Below are positions 26,161 to 35,415 of a DNA stretch of 64,000 nucleotides, piece after piece. Both the position numbers and the translations under genes were made by a program. Each line of letters starts with the position of its first letter. The first letter of the stretch is position 1. The notes under the pieces are model-generated. The model did not search any database, was not told where the DNA came from, and worked only from the letters and a program-made list of their open reading frames with translations. Origin of the DNA: Paratractidigestivibacter sp963630635. GTDB taxonomy: Bacteria; Actinomycetota; Coriobacteriia; Coriobacteriales; Atopobiaceae. Location: NCBI GenBank assembly GCA_963630635.1, contig CAVGOA010000001.1:62001-126000 (forward strand). The letters are read 5' to 3'.

Positions 26161-28194
26161 ATGGACCTCTCGCTCGTCATCATCATCGTCTGCGTCGTCT
26201 TGGCGGCGGTGCTTCTCGCCCTGTTCTTTATCTTTGGCAGGGAAGAGGCGCACTTTACGCTGGACATCGGCGGCGGAGCGCCTAAGGCCGCTGGTGGCTC
26301 GGACGAGTCCGGCGAGAAGAGCATTTCTTCTCGCCTGGTGGGCTTTTGTGTGGTTATCGGCGGTGTTTTTGCAGCGCTGGCGGCCCGTCTGTGGTCGATG
26401 CAGCTTGTCTCGAGCGACGAGTACGCCGAGCTTGCCGAGTCCAACCGTACCCGCACCGTCACCACGGCCGCTCCACGCGGCCGCATCCTTGACCGCAACG
26501 GCAAAGAGATCGTGACCAACCGTCCCTGCCTTACCGTTACCGCCGTCTCCGACGTTGTGGACGACGAGATCGAGATGACCCTTCTGGGTAACCTCATCGG
26601 CATGCCGATGCAGGCCGTTCGCCGCAAGATCCAGGACACCTCGCAGGGTGCCCAGAGCGCGCGCACTGTCTCGGTTGACGTATCCCGCCGCGTCGTTGCC
26701 TACATCGGCGAGCACCCCGCGCTCTTTAGCGGCGTCTCGGTCGAGGAAAGGACGCAGAGAAGTTATCCTTTGGGTTCGCTCGCCGCCCATGTCGTGGGCT
26801 ATACCGGCACTGTCACTGCCGAGCAGCTAAAGTCCACCAGCGATGACGACGATGCCGTCGAGTACAAATCTGGCGACGTTGTGGGCCAATCGGGCGTCGA
26901 GCTCATGTACGAGAGCGTGCTTCAGGGCATTCGCGGTGAGCAGACCGTCTACGTTGACGCCAACGGCAACGTGCTGGACACCTCGACCACCATCGACCCC
27001 CAAAGCGGCAGCGACCTCTATCTCACCATCGACGCAGATGTCCAGGCCGCGGCCGAGGCTTCGCTCGAGAAGATCGTGGCCATGTGCAAGGACTCTGGAT
27101 ACGACTGCACCGGCGGCTCGTGCGTGGCGGTCGACTGCACTAACGGCGAGGTCATTTGCCTGGCAAGCTACCCCACGTACTCGCCCAACATCTTTGTGGG
27201 CGGTATCTCGAGCGCCGATTGGTCGGCCTTGCAGGACGAGAACGCCAATTACCCGCTGATGAACCGCGCCATCGCCGGTCAGTATCCCTCGGGTTCAACC
27301 ATCAAGGCCCTAACTACCTTCGCGGGCCTTGACTACGGTATCGTAAGCACCGACTCGTCCTTTTACTGCACCGGTTGGTGGACGGGCTTTGGCGAGAACT
27401 ACGGCATGTCGTGCTGGACAAAGTACGGCCACGGCGCCGTGAACCTCTCCACCGGCCTCACCAACTCGTGTGACATCGTCTACTACGAGATCGGCAAGGG
27501 CTTCTACTACTCCGAGAACAACGAGGGCCTGCAAGAGACCTTCCGCCGCTACGGCTTGGGCTCCACCACCGGCATCGACCTTCCCGGCGAGGCCTCGGGG
27601 CGCGTGCCCGACGCCGAATGGAAGTGGAACTACTTCTCGAACCTTCCCGACGACCAAAGGACATGGCAAGGCGGCGAGAACTGCAACATCGCCATTGGCC
27701 AGGGCGACCTTCTCGTCACCGTTTTGCAGATGGTTCAGGCCTACTGCAGCATCGCTAACAAGGGGCCGGTTTATAAGCCCCACGTCATGAAGAGCGTCAA
27801 GAGCCGCCTGGGCTCGGGCTCGGTCATTGATTACAACGTCTCGCAGGTACGCACTATTGACGAGAACCAGGCCTATCGCGACATCGTGAAGAGCGGTCTG
27901 TACGGTGTGGTCTACGAAGAGTCGGCCAGCCAGGCTGTCCACTGGACCAACCTCGACGTCACCGTCAACGGTAAGACCGGCACGGCCGAGCAGACCACCA
28001 AGGGCGACCCCTTGGGTTGGTTTGTGGGTTATGCCCCGGCCGATAACCCCAAGTACGTTGTTGGCGCAAACATCGACGGCGTCTCGGCGGGCGCGACCTC
28101 GGGCATGTTTGTCGTGCGTGACATCTTTGGCGCGATCTATGGCCAGCCCGACGACGTGGACCAGACCATCGGCACCTCTTCCTCAAGAGACTAA
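26161..28194 (+). CDS. mrdA: Penicillin-binding protein 2 (elongation transpeptidase)
   Basis: Class B peptidoglycan transpeptidase, 677 residues. SxxK is Ser379-Thr-Ile-Lys382, the second motif is SCD near 434, and KTG is 605-607. The pedestal domain carries APRGRILDRNGKEI. Two hydrophobic stretches precede it: residues 4-26 and the usual anchor near 58-76. The first is extra compared with E. coli PBP2. No strong ribosome binding site is seen before ATG 26161, so translation may be coupled to mreD, six bases away. It works as a pair with RodA. Confidence 0.95.
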   Translation: MDLSLVIIIVCVVLAAVLLALFFIFGREEAHFTLDIGGGAPKAAGGSDESGEKSISSRLVGFCVVIGGVFAALAARLWSMQLVSSDEYAELAESNRTRTVTTAAPRGRILDRNGKEIVTNRPCLTVTAVSDVVDDEIEMTLLGNLIGMPMQAVRRKIQDTSQGAQSARTVSVDVSRRVVAYIGEHPALFSGVSVEERTQRSYPLGSLAAHVVGYTGTVTAEQLKSTSDDDDAVEYKSGDVVGQSGVELMYESVLQGIRGEQTVYVDANGNVLDTSTTIDPQSGSDLYLTIDADVQAAAEASLEKIVAMCKDSGYDCTGGSCVAVDCTNGEVICLASYPTYSPNIFVGGISSADWSALQDENANYPLMNRAIAGQYPSGSTIKALTTFAGLDYGIVSTDSSFYCTGWWTGFGENYGMSCWTKYGHGAVNLSTGLTNSCDIVYYEIGKGFYYSENNEGLQETFRRYGLGSTTGIDLPGEASGRVPDAEWKWNYFSNLPDDQRTWQGGENCNIAIGQGDLLVTVLQMVQAYCSIANKGPVYKPHVMKSVKSRLGSGSVIDYNVSQVRTIDENQAYRDIVKSGLYGVVYEESASQAVHWTNLDVTVNGKTGTAEQTTKGDPLGWFVGYAPADNPKYVVGANIDGVSAGATSGMFVVRDIFGAIYGQPDDVDQTIGTSSSRD

Positions 28195-28229
28195 GTAGGC
28201 GAGAAGACCAGAAAGGGGGCGAGAAGCCC

Positions 28230-29450
28230 ATGGCACAGGAAATGACGGGCGTTGGGACCTCGCAGGGGTTCTTCTCGTCGCTCGGAAACCGCGGCACCTC
28301 GCGCGGCGGCGCTCACTCAAGCGTGAAGAAGAACACGGGCCTCTCGTCGAAGCTCTACTTTTCCCAGCTTATCCCCGCGGCTCTTCTTGTCATCATGGGA
28401 ATCGTCACCATATGGTCGGCCTCCCTCACGATCGACGAGGCCAATTTCATGAGCCATCTCTTTGGCATCGCGCTGGGCCTTGTGGGCGCGGCGATCGTGT
28501 GGCGCTACGACTACCGCAACTTCGCAAACCTTACGACGGCGCTTCTCATCTTCGACTGCGTCTTGATGGTCCTGCCTCACGTTCCGGGCCTGGGCGTCTC
28601 GGCTAAGGGCATGACGGGCTGGGTCCAGATTCCGTTGATTAGGTTTCGCTTTCAGCCTTCCGAGCCCTCGAAGATCGTGACGATTCTGCTTATGGCCTCT
28701 GCCTGTGCGCAGTACAACGGCAAGATCGAGACCTTTGGTGATTACTGCAAGCTCTGCGGCACCCTGCTTTTGCCCCTGGGGCTTCTTGTCGTGACCGACC
28801 TGGGCACCTCGCTCGTCATCTTATTCCTGGGCGCCACGGTCATCATCTGCAGCGGTGCGCCTATGAAGTGGGTCTTGCCCACAATCGGCCTTATAGTGGG
28901 CGTGGTTTCGCTCGTTGTCATAACCTCTTTGACCGACGGCTTACCGCACATCTTGAAGGAGTACCAGTTAAAGCGCCTTATTGTCTTTGTCGACTCGTCG
29001 GTTGACCCCACAGGGGACGGCTATAACCTGCAGCAGGCCAAGATTGCCGTTGGCTCGGGCGGTTTTCTTGGCAAGGGTATTGGCAACGCGACGCAGGCCG
29101 GCACGGGATTTTTGCCCGAGGCCCACACCGACTTCGTCTTTGCCCTCTTTAGCGAGGAGTTTGGCTTTCTGGGCGCCATAGTGCTTTTGGGCGTCTTTGC
29201 GTGGATGATTTTCTCGACGGTGCTTCTGGCCATGAAGCTTGACTCGCCCTTTGGCAAGCTTGTGCTTGTGGGTTGTGCCGCGATGTGGCTTTTCCAGGTA
29301 CTCGAGAACATCGGCATGTGTATCGGCATCATGCCGATTACCGGCATCCCGCTGCCTTTCATCAGCTACGGCTCTTCTTCCATGGTCTCGCAGCTGGCCG
29401 CGGTGGGTATGGTTCAATCCGTATGGAGACACAGGCAGCGCGCCGCATAA
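28230..29450 (+). CDS. rodA: Rod shape-determining peptidoglycan polymerase RodA
   Basis: SEDS-family glycosyltransferase of 406 residues with about ten membrane segments. Motifs: KGMTGWVQIPLIRFRFQPSEPSKI, GYNLQQAKIAVGSGGFLGKGIG, FLPEAHTDFVFALFSEEFGF, and GIPLPFISYGSSSMVSQ. A charged N-terminal tail of about 40 residues precedes the first segment. It is last of the mre-mrdA-rodA run. The 35-base gap before it contains two CGAGAAG heptamers (28200 and 28220). Confidence 0.96.
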   Translation: MAQEMTGVGTSQGFFSSLGNRGTSRGGAHSSVKKNTGLSSKLYFSQLIPAALLVIMGIVTIWSASLTIDEANFMSHLFGIALGLVGAAIVWRYDYRNFANLTTALLIFDCVLMVLPHVPGLGVSAKGMTGWVQIPLIRFRFQPSEPSKIVTILLMASACAQYNGKIETFGDYCKLCGTLLLPLGLLVVTDLGTSLVILFLGATVIICSGAPMKWVLPTIGLIVGVVSLVVITSLTDGLPHILKEYQLKRLIVFVDSSVDPTGDGYNLQQAKIAVGSGGFLGKGIGNATQAGTGFLPEAHTDFVFALFSEEFGFLGAIVLLGVFAWMIFSTVLLAMKLDSPFGKLVLVGCAAMWLFQVLENIGMCIGIMPITGIPLPFISYGSSSMVSQLAAVGMVQSVWRHRQRAA

Positions 29451-29481
29451 GGCTCGCTCCTTTAAGAAGGGACTAATCCGC

Positions 29482-30468
29482 ATGGCTCGAAACAAGAGTG
29501 GTGCTAAGAAGAATACGGGCTTCTCGGTTAGCAGTGTTGTCGATGTCGTGGCATCGGCCCGTGACAGTATGAGGAGTGCCGACGAGCCGCTGCTTGTGCG
29601 CGTGCACGTCGACCCTGATTGCCCGCGTGAGGTTGCCTTGGCCGTCAAAGATGCGCTGGTGCCTAAAAAACCGCAGGCCAGGGTCCAGGTTCGCGGCCTT
29701 TCCCTTAACCCGGGCGATGAGTCTGATTGCGACCTGGTTCTTCTTCTGGCCGCGCCAAACACCGCAGCCTGCGTGAAGCTGGCGCGTGGTTATGCCCAGG
29801 TTGGGTGCGAGTGTGCCTTGGTTGTCGAGTCGGCCGTCGATATCCCGTCGCTGGGCCTTCCCGAGGAACAAGAGTCCCTGGTGGGCTGTGTCGCTGCCTC
29901 GTCTGCCGAGGCTTTGCTGCCTAAGCTCGCTTGCTGGATGGTCTCGGCGGGGGAGAAGGGCGTGGCGGTTGCCGCGGCCTTCCCGTTTTGCCGCAAGGCC
30001 GAGGTCGAGTCCTTGGTGACCAGGTGCGCGTTGGAGAACGCCGCGATTGGCGCCATAGCGCTGGTTCCCGGGTCTGACTTCCCGTTGATGACGGCCAACC
30101 AGGCCAAGATGGCCTTCGACATCGCGAGCGCCTACGGTATGGGCATGACGCCCGATCGTGCGCTCGAGATCGCGGGCGTCGTGGCCGCGGGCCTGGGCTA
30201 TCGCACGCTGGCCCGTACCTTCGCGGGACTTGTTCCCGGCTTTGGCTGGGTGCTTAAAGCGGGCATCGGATACGCCGGTACCGTCACCACAGCCAAGGCC
30301 CTTGAGACCTGGCTTGAGCGAGACGAGCGCGGGAGGTCCAAGTCCAAGACGAAGAAATCCAAGGCCGCCGTTCCCGCCGATGCCGTGGCTCAGTTACCTG
30401 TCAAAGCCGGTCCGAGCAAGGACCAGCAAAAGGCTGGCAGCGCCGCCTTCGACTACCTCACCCTTTAG
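29482..30468 (+). CDS. DUF697-domain protein of unknown function
   Basis: 328 residues from ATG 29482 with GAAGGG upstream. Residues about 190-285 match the DUF697/YcjF-like pattern (ANQAKMAFDIASAYGMG, then LVPGFGWVLKAGIGYAGTVTTAKALETWLE), which normally sits beside or within GTPases. No P-loop is present here. The N-terminal 180 residues (VHVDPDCPREVALAVKDAL) are not recognised; their alternating hydrophobic pattern resembles a Rossmann-like fold, but this is a guess. A basic Lys/Ser tail follows. Its position 31 bases after rodA suggests an envelope-related role. Confidence 0.75.
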   Translation: MARNKSGAKKNTGFSVSSVVDVVASARDSMRSADEPLLVRVHVDPDCPREVALAVKDALVPKKPQARVQVRGLSLNPGDESDCDLVLLLAAPNTAACVKLARGYAQVGCECALVVESAVDIPSLGLPEEQESLVGCVAASSAEALLPKLACWMVSAGEKGVAVAAAFPFCRKAEVESLVTRCALENAAIGAIALVPGSDFPLMTANQAKMAFDIASAYGMGMTPDRALEIAGVVAAGLGYRTLARTFAGLVPGFGWVLKAGIGYAGTVTTAKALETWLERDERGRSKSKTKKSKAAVPADAVAQLPVKAGPSKDQQKAGSAAFDYLTL

Positions 30469-30522
30469 TCCGTCTCGACATCCTAAAACTCTATCCCCAA
30501 GACCCGAAAGGAGCCTGCGCGC

Positions 30523-32400
30523 GTGCGCCAGCCCCGAGAAAACCTCTTTCACCTTATCGAGCCCTACCTTGACCGCGTTGAGCACCCTTCGCGCTACCTC
30601 GATCACGAATGGGGTGCCTGCGAAGAACAGGACGGCCCCTTTCACCTGTGCATGGTTTATGCCGATACCTATGAGATCGGTCAGCCCAATATGGCCGTCT
30701 CGATCCTCTACAACACAATCAATGCCCAGGAGGGCATGAGCTGCGAGCGCGCATATCTGCCCTGGAAAGACATGTGCGACCTCATGCGCGCAGACGGCGT
30801 TCCCATGCTGTCTCTGGAGGGCGCAGCCCCTCTCGCCTCGTTTGACGCTGTGGGCTTTACGTTGGCCCACGAGCTCATTGGTACGAACATCCTCGAGGCC
30901 CTAGACCTCGCAGGCATTGCCATCAAGTCGGCTGAGCGCGACGAGGACGACCCCTTTATCCTGGGCGGTGGCCCTTCTGTCTGGAACTGCGAGCCCCTGT
31001 CGCCGGTTTTCGACGCAGTAATGCTGGGCGACGGCGAGAAGCTCATGGTCCAGGTTTGCGAGACGATCCGCGATCTTAGGGCCGAAGGTTCTTCTCGCCA
31101 GGACATTCTTTTTGCCCTGGCACGCATCGATGCCGTCTACGTGCCCTCCCTCTACGAGATCGTGGTCGACGAGACCTCGACCCGCTGGGGCTACGCGCGC
31201 CCCTTGTCCGGCACCCCGGCCAAGCCCGTTGTGACCAAGGCCTGCATCCCAGACCTGGCGGCGACTCCTCCCATTGCGCAGAAAATCGTGCCTTACATGG
31301 GCATCGTTCAGGACCGCATGTCGCTTGAGATACTGCGCGGCTGCGCCCGCGGCTGCCGGTTTTGTCAGGCCGGTATGACCTATCGCCCGGTGCGCGAGCG
31401 TCCCGCCGAGCAGATCATCGAGGCGGGTGAGCGCGGCCTTATGGAAAGCGGCCACGACGAGCTTTCGCTCACCTCGCTTTCCACCACCGACCACTCGCAG
31501 TGCGCCTACATCTTGAACTCCCTGCATGAGCGCCTGTCCAACAAGGGTATCCGCGTGTCCATTCCTTCTCAGCGCCTTGACTCCTTTGGCGTCGAGATGG
31601 CCGCGGCCGTGGGTACCGGCAAGCGCGGCGGCCTCACCTTCGCGCCCGAGGCCGGAAGCCAGCGTCTGCGCGACGTCATCAACAAGGGCGTCACCGAGGA
31701 CGACCTGGAAAACGCGGCGAGAAACGCCTTTAAGATGGGCTGGCGCCGTTGCAAGCTCTACTTCATGATGGGCCTTCCCACCGAGACCGACGACGACATC
31801 GTGGGTATAGCCAATGCGGCACAGCGCGTGCTGGACATCGGCCGCGAGGTCGTGGGCAGGGGAGTGAAGTCGGGCATCACCGTTTCTATTTCGGTCGCGG
31901 TCTTTGTGCCCAAGAGCTACACGCCTTTCCAGTGGGCCCCGCAGCTCGAGCCCGATGAGGTCCGTCGCCGCCAACAGCTTCTTCTTCACTCCTGCAAGGA
32001 CCGCTCGATCCGCGTGGCCTACCACGACTCGGGCACCTCGCTGGTCGAAGGCGCCTTGTCAAAGATGGGCCGCACCGGCTTCGACCTTCTGTACGAGGCT
32101 TGGAGTCTGGGCTGTCGCTTTGATGCCTGGACCAGCGAGTTCAACTTCGAGCTGTGGCAGCAGGCCGCGGCCAACGTGGGCGTCGACCTGCAAGACGTCG
32201 CCTGCGAGCAGTTTAACCTGGACGCCCGCTTGCCGTGGGACCACACGTCGCCCGCCGTCTCGAAGGGCTTCCTCCAGCGAGAATGGCGCCGCGCGACACA
32301 GGGGCAAACAACCGCCGACTGCACCCGCGGCACCTGCGCGGGCTGCGGTGTCTGCCCCGCTCTTGGCGTCAATAACAACCTTTGCGAGGTGCGCGCATGA
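30523..32400 (+). CDS. Radical SAM protein, B12-binding-like (TIGR03960 family)
   Basis: 625 residues from GTG 30523 with AAGGAG upstream. The iron-sulfur motif is Cys274-x3-Cys278-x2-Cys281 (CARGCRFCQAG). An N-terminal cobalamin-binding-like region spans about 40-170. The C-terminus has a Cys cluster (CTRGTCAGCGVCPALG) that may hold a second cluster or zinc. The family is widespread and its reaction is unknown. It overlaps the DUF2344 gene by four bases (ATGA), the pairing seen across many bacteria. Confidence 0.92.
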   Translation: MRQPRENLFHLIEPYLDRVEHPSRYLDHEWGACEEQDGPFHLCMVYADTYEIGQPNMAVSILYNTINAQEGMSCERAYLPWKDMCDLMRADGVPMLSLEGAAPLASFDAVGFTLAHELIGTNILEALDLAGIAIKSAERDEDDPFILGGGPSVWNCEPLSPVFDAVMLGDGEKLMVQVCETIRDLRAEGSSRQDILFALARIDAVYVPSLYEIVVDETSTRWGYARPLSGTPAKPVVTKACIPDLAATPPIAQKIVPYMGIVQDRMSLEILRGCARGCRFCQAGMTYRPVRERPAEQIIEAGERGLMESGHDELSLTSLSTTDHSQCAYILNSLHERLSNKGIRVSIPSQRLDSFGVEMAAAVGTGKRGGLTFAPEAGSQRLRDVINKGVTEDDLENAARNAFKMGWRRCKLYFMMGLPTETDDDIVGIANAAQRVLDIGREVVGRGVKSGITVSISVAVFVPKSYTPFQWAPQLEPDEVRRRQQLLLHSCKDRSIRVAYHDSGTSLVEGALSKMGRTGFDLLYEAWSLGCRFDAWTSEFNFELWQQAAANVGVDLQDVACEQFNLDARLPWDHTSPAVSKGFLQREWRRATQGQTTADCTRGTCAGCGVCPALGVNNNLCEVRA

Positions 32401-33137
32401 CGGCCCGTCCACAACCCTGGGGCGACGCGAAGCCCCAGGACATGTCAATCATTAAGGACCTCGACCGCCTGCGCGTCGAGTACATCAAGGACGACCGCCT
32501 GGCTTACCTGGGCCATCTCGAGGTGCTCGAGACGATCAACCGCTGCATTCGCCGCGCCCAACTGCCCTTCTCTATTGGCAACGGCTTTGCCCGGCGCATG
32601 CGCATCCAGTTCTCGCAGGCCCTGCCTGTGGGAGCGTCGTCCTGTTGCGAGTACTTTGACCTGCGTTTAAATGAGTACATAGAGCCTCAGGAGGCCCTTT
32701 CGCGCCTTGCCGCGGCGACCCCGCCCGCCCTGGCCCCGCAGCGCGCCGCCTACATCGAGGGGCGCGTGCCCGCTCTTGAGGCCTGGCTCAACCGTGCCGA
32801 TTGGGACGTGCGCCTTGTTGGCGCCGGTGTCTCCTGTGCGCAGCTTGTTGAGCTCCTCTCTGCCACGGCGGCGCAAGGCACCCTCAACTACATGCGCGGT
32901 GACAAGCCCAAGTCGATTGACCTCGCGAGCGCTTTAGTTGGCTTCTCGGCAGACAAAGACGGCGATGACCTGGTCCTTACCCTGCAGACTCGCTCGTCCA
33001 ACGAGGGCGCGCTGCGGCCCAAGGTTCTTCTCGACGCCGCCTTGTCTGGCATCGAGCACCCTTACCGTCATCTCAAGGTCGCCCGCACGGCACAGCACCA
33101 CGAAACGGCTGATGGTCATCTTGTGAATCCTCTCTAG
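32397..33137 (+). CDS. Radical SAM-linked protein (DUF2344/TIGR03936)
   Basis: 246 residues from ATG 32397, overlapping the radical SAM stop as ATGA. Family pattern: LRVEYIKDDRLAYLGHLEVLETINRCIRRAQLPFS, then GFARRMRIQFSQALPVG. It is thought to assist the partner radical SAM enzyme, possibly in RNA or ribosome-linked chemistry given its usual place before rplU; the function is not established. No RNase E/G gene lies between it and rplU, unlike many genomes. Confidence 0.9.
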   Translation: MTARPQPWGDAKPQDMSIIKDLDRLRVEYIKDDRLAYLGHLEVLETINRCIRRAQLPFSIGNGFARRMRIQFSQALPVGASSCCEYFDLRLNEYIEPQEALSRLAAATPPALAPQRAAYIEGRVPALEAWLNRADWDVRLVGAGVSCAQLVELLSATAAQGTLNYMRGDKPKSIDLASALVGFSADKDGDDLVLTLQTRSSNEGALRPKVLLDAALSGIEHPYRHLKVARTAQHHETADGHLVNPL

Positions 33138-33253
33138 ATGTTGTGCCATTTGCCCGCTTAACCACTATTCTTTTCAAGGTTGCAAACACGCTTTGATGCA
33201 TGAGTGTCGCTACGTTTCCCCGGTGATATTCGCAGGTCACGCCAGACTTGGCA

Positions 33254-33282
33254 TTGACGCGTTTTTGTGACGCAGGTAGAAT
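33254..33282 (+). promoter_or_regulatory. rplU-rpmA promoter
   Basis: TTGACG (33254-33259), a 17-base spacer and TAGAAT (33277-33282): the best consensus match in the window. The leader is about 36 bases. Confidence 0.8.
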
Positions 33283-33324
33283 TAGTGTTTGTTGCACTCA
33301 CGCCAGCAATGAAGGGTTCTAAAG

Positions 33325-33633
33325 ATGTACGCAATCGTAGCAACTGGTGGCAAGCAGTATAAGGTTGCCAAGGGCGACGTCATCGACGTCGAGAAGCTCA
33401 ATGCGCAGCCTGGCGATAAGGTCGAGCTCCCCGTTCTTCTTCTGAACGACGGCGAGAAGACCATCGTTGGCTCTGCCCCTCTTCAGGACAAGAAGGTCAC
33501 CGCCGAGGTTGTGGAGCAGTTCAAGGGCGAGAAGCTCCTCGTCTTCAAGTTCAAGAAGCGTAAGCGCTATCACCGCGCCAACGGCCACCGTCAGCAGCTG
33601 ACCAAGATTCAGATTGTTGAGATTCCGGCTTAG
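33325..33633 (+). CDS. rplU: 50S ribosomal protein L21
   Basis: 102 residues starting MYAIVATGGKQYKV, with the family-typical basic end (FKKRKRYHRANGHRQQLTKIQI). Full length. It heads a two-gene ribosomal operon with rpmA. Confidence 0.98.
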   Translation: MYAIVATGGKQYKVAKGDVIDVEKLNAQPGDKVELPVLLLNDGEKTIVGSAPLQDKKVTAEVVEQFKGEKLLVFKFKKRKRYHRANGHRQQLTKIQIVEIPA

Positions 33634-33681
33634 TCTCTTTTTGAAGCAAGATCATCTTCACCACCAGAAGGCAGGTAAATT

Positions 33682-33933
33682 ATGGCTCACAAGAAAGGTC
33701 TCGGCTCGTCTCGTAACGGCCGCGATTCCAACGCTCAGCGTCTTGGCACCAAGCGCTATGGCGGTCAGGCTGTGAAGGCCGGCGAGATTCTCGTCCGTCA
33801 GCGTGGTACCCACATTCACCCCGGCGAGAACGTCGGTATCGGCAAGGACGACACCCTGTTTGCTCTTGCTGCCGGCACCGTTGAGTTCACCAAGGGTGTT
33901 CGCCACATGGTGCACGTTCGCACCCAGGCATAG
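33682..33933 (+). CDS. rpmA: 50S ribosomal protein L27
   Basis: 83 residues beginning MAHKKGLGSSRNGRDSNAQ. It lacks the short N-terminal extension that Firmicutes remove with the Prp (YsxB) protease, and no ysxB gene lies between rplU and rpmA, which is consistent. A terminator follows. Confidence 0.98.
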   Translation: MAHKKGLGSSRNGRDSNAQRLGTKRYGGQAVKAGEILVRQRGTHIHPGENVGIGKDDTLFALAAGTVEFTKGVRHMVHVRTQA

Positions 33934-33955
33934 AGCCTTATATAACGGCTTGTTG

Positions 33956-33983
33956 GGGACCTCGTTATGCGGGGTCCCTTTTT
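33956..33983 (+). terminator. Terminator after rpmA
   Basis: GGGACC (33956-33961) pairs with GGTCCC (33973-33978), followed by TTTTTG. Confidence 0.8.
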
Positions 33984-34020
33984 GTGTATTTCTCGGCATA
34001 GGACATGAAGGAGCGTCTGA

Positions 34021-35415
34021 GTGGACACCTTTACCGACTTATCCCACATCAACGTCAAGGGCGGCGACGGCGGCGCAGGCTGCATGTCCTTTAGGCGCGA
34101 GGCCTTTGTTCCCAAGGGCGGCCCCGACGGCGGCGACGGCGGCGCTGGCGGCTCGGTGGTCATCGAGGCCGACGCGCAGCTCTCGTCTTTGATCGACTAC
34201 CGCTACAAGCACCACTTCAAGGCCGAGCGCGGCACGCACGGCCAGGGCGCCCGCAGGCACGGTCGCGACGGTGAGGACCTTATCCTTCGTGTTCCCGTGG
34301 GTACCGTTGTGCGCGAGCTTGACGCCGCAACCCAAAAGCCCGTGGAGACCTTGGCCGACCTCACTCAGCCGGGCGAGCGCGTTGTTGTGGCGCCGGGCGG
34401 CATGGGCGGCCGTGGCAACATCCACTTTGTGACCTCGGTGCGCCGCGCCCCTGCTTTTGCCGAGAAAGGCGAGCCTGCCCTTGAGCACTGGATCGAGCTC
34501 GAGATGAAGCTCATGGCAGACGCGGCCCTGGTGGGCATGCCCTCTGTTGGCAAGAGCTCCATCATCGCGCGCATCAGCGCCGCCAGGCCCAAGATCGCCG
34601 ATTACCCCTTCACCACGCTGATCCCTAACCTTGGCGTGGCTCGTGCTGCCAACGGTCAGTCCTTTGTCGCAGCCGACGTCCCCGGTCTGATCGAGGGCGC
34701 GAGCGAGGGCAAGGGCCTGGGTCACCAGTTCCTGCGTCATATCGAGCGCACGGCCCTTATCCTGCACGTCGTTGACCTCACCGGTGGTTTTGAGGGCCGC
34801 GATGTGATCGAGGACTACAAGACTATCAACGCCGAGCTTGAGGCCTATGCCTCTGAGCTTGCCGAGCGCCCGCAGGTGGTCGTTGCCAACAAGTGCGACC
34901 TGCCCGAGACCGAGGAGGCCCTGGAGCGCCTGCGTGCCCAGGCAGAATCCGAGGAGCGCCCGTTCTTCGCTGTGTCCGCCGCTACCGGTCAGGGGCTGGA
35001 CGAGCTTGTCTCTTACGTTGCCGCCCAGGTGGCCGAGATTCGCAGCCACATCGAGGCCACGGCTCCCAAAGAGGACCTCTCGGCCAAGTGGGAGCAAAAC
35101 CGCTTGCGCCGCGACAACGCCGTGCGAATCAAGCGCGAGGAGCGCCACGCCTGGCGTGTCTCGGGCAACTCCATCGAGCGCATGGTTGTCCAGACCGATT
35201 GGGAAAACGACGAGGCCGTTGCCTACTTCCAGCACCGCCTGGAGCGAAACGGCCTGGACGCGCGCTTGGCTAAGGCCGGCGCCGTCAACGGCGACGAGAT
35301 TCGCATCTTGGGCTTTGCCTTTACCTACGAGGGCGAGGAAGCCGAGGCTCCCGCTGCCGAGGAGCTGGACTTCGTCGACCTCGAAGAAGATGCGACCGAG
35401 GGGGAAGAGCTCTAG
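34021..35415 (+). CDS. obgE: Obg family GTPase
   Basis: Ribosome-assembly and stress GTPase, 464 residues from GTG 34021 (AAGGAG seven bases upstream). The glycine-rich Obg fold covers about 1-158. The G domain follows with P-loop GMPSVGKSS, switch TLIPNLGV, DVPGLIEGAS (G3) and NKCD (G4). The C-terminal OCT domain is at about 350-430, ending in an acidic tail. The stop is followed directly by the proB ATG. Confidence 0.97.
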   Translation: MDTFTDLSHINVKGGDGGAGCMSFRREAFVPKGGPDGGDGGAGGSVVIEADAQLSSLIDYRYKHHFKAERGTHGQGARRHGRDGEDLILRVPVGTVVRELDAATQKPVETLADLTQPGERVVVAPGGMGGRGNIHFVTSVRRAPAFAEKGEPALEHWIELEMKLMADAALVGMPSVGKSSIIARISAARPKIADYPFTTLIPNLGVARAANGQSFVAADVPGLIEGASEGKGLGHQFLRHIERTALILHVVDLTGGFEGRDVIEDYKTINAELEAYASELAERPQVVVANKCDLPETEEALERLRAQAESEERPFFAVSAATGQGLDELVSYVAAQVAEIRSHIEATAPKEDLSAKWEQNRLRRDNAVRIKREERHAWRVSGNSIERMVVQTDWENDEAVAYFQHRLERNGLDARLAKAGAVNGDEIRILGFAFTYEGEEAEAPAAEELDFVDLEEDATEGEEL

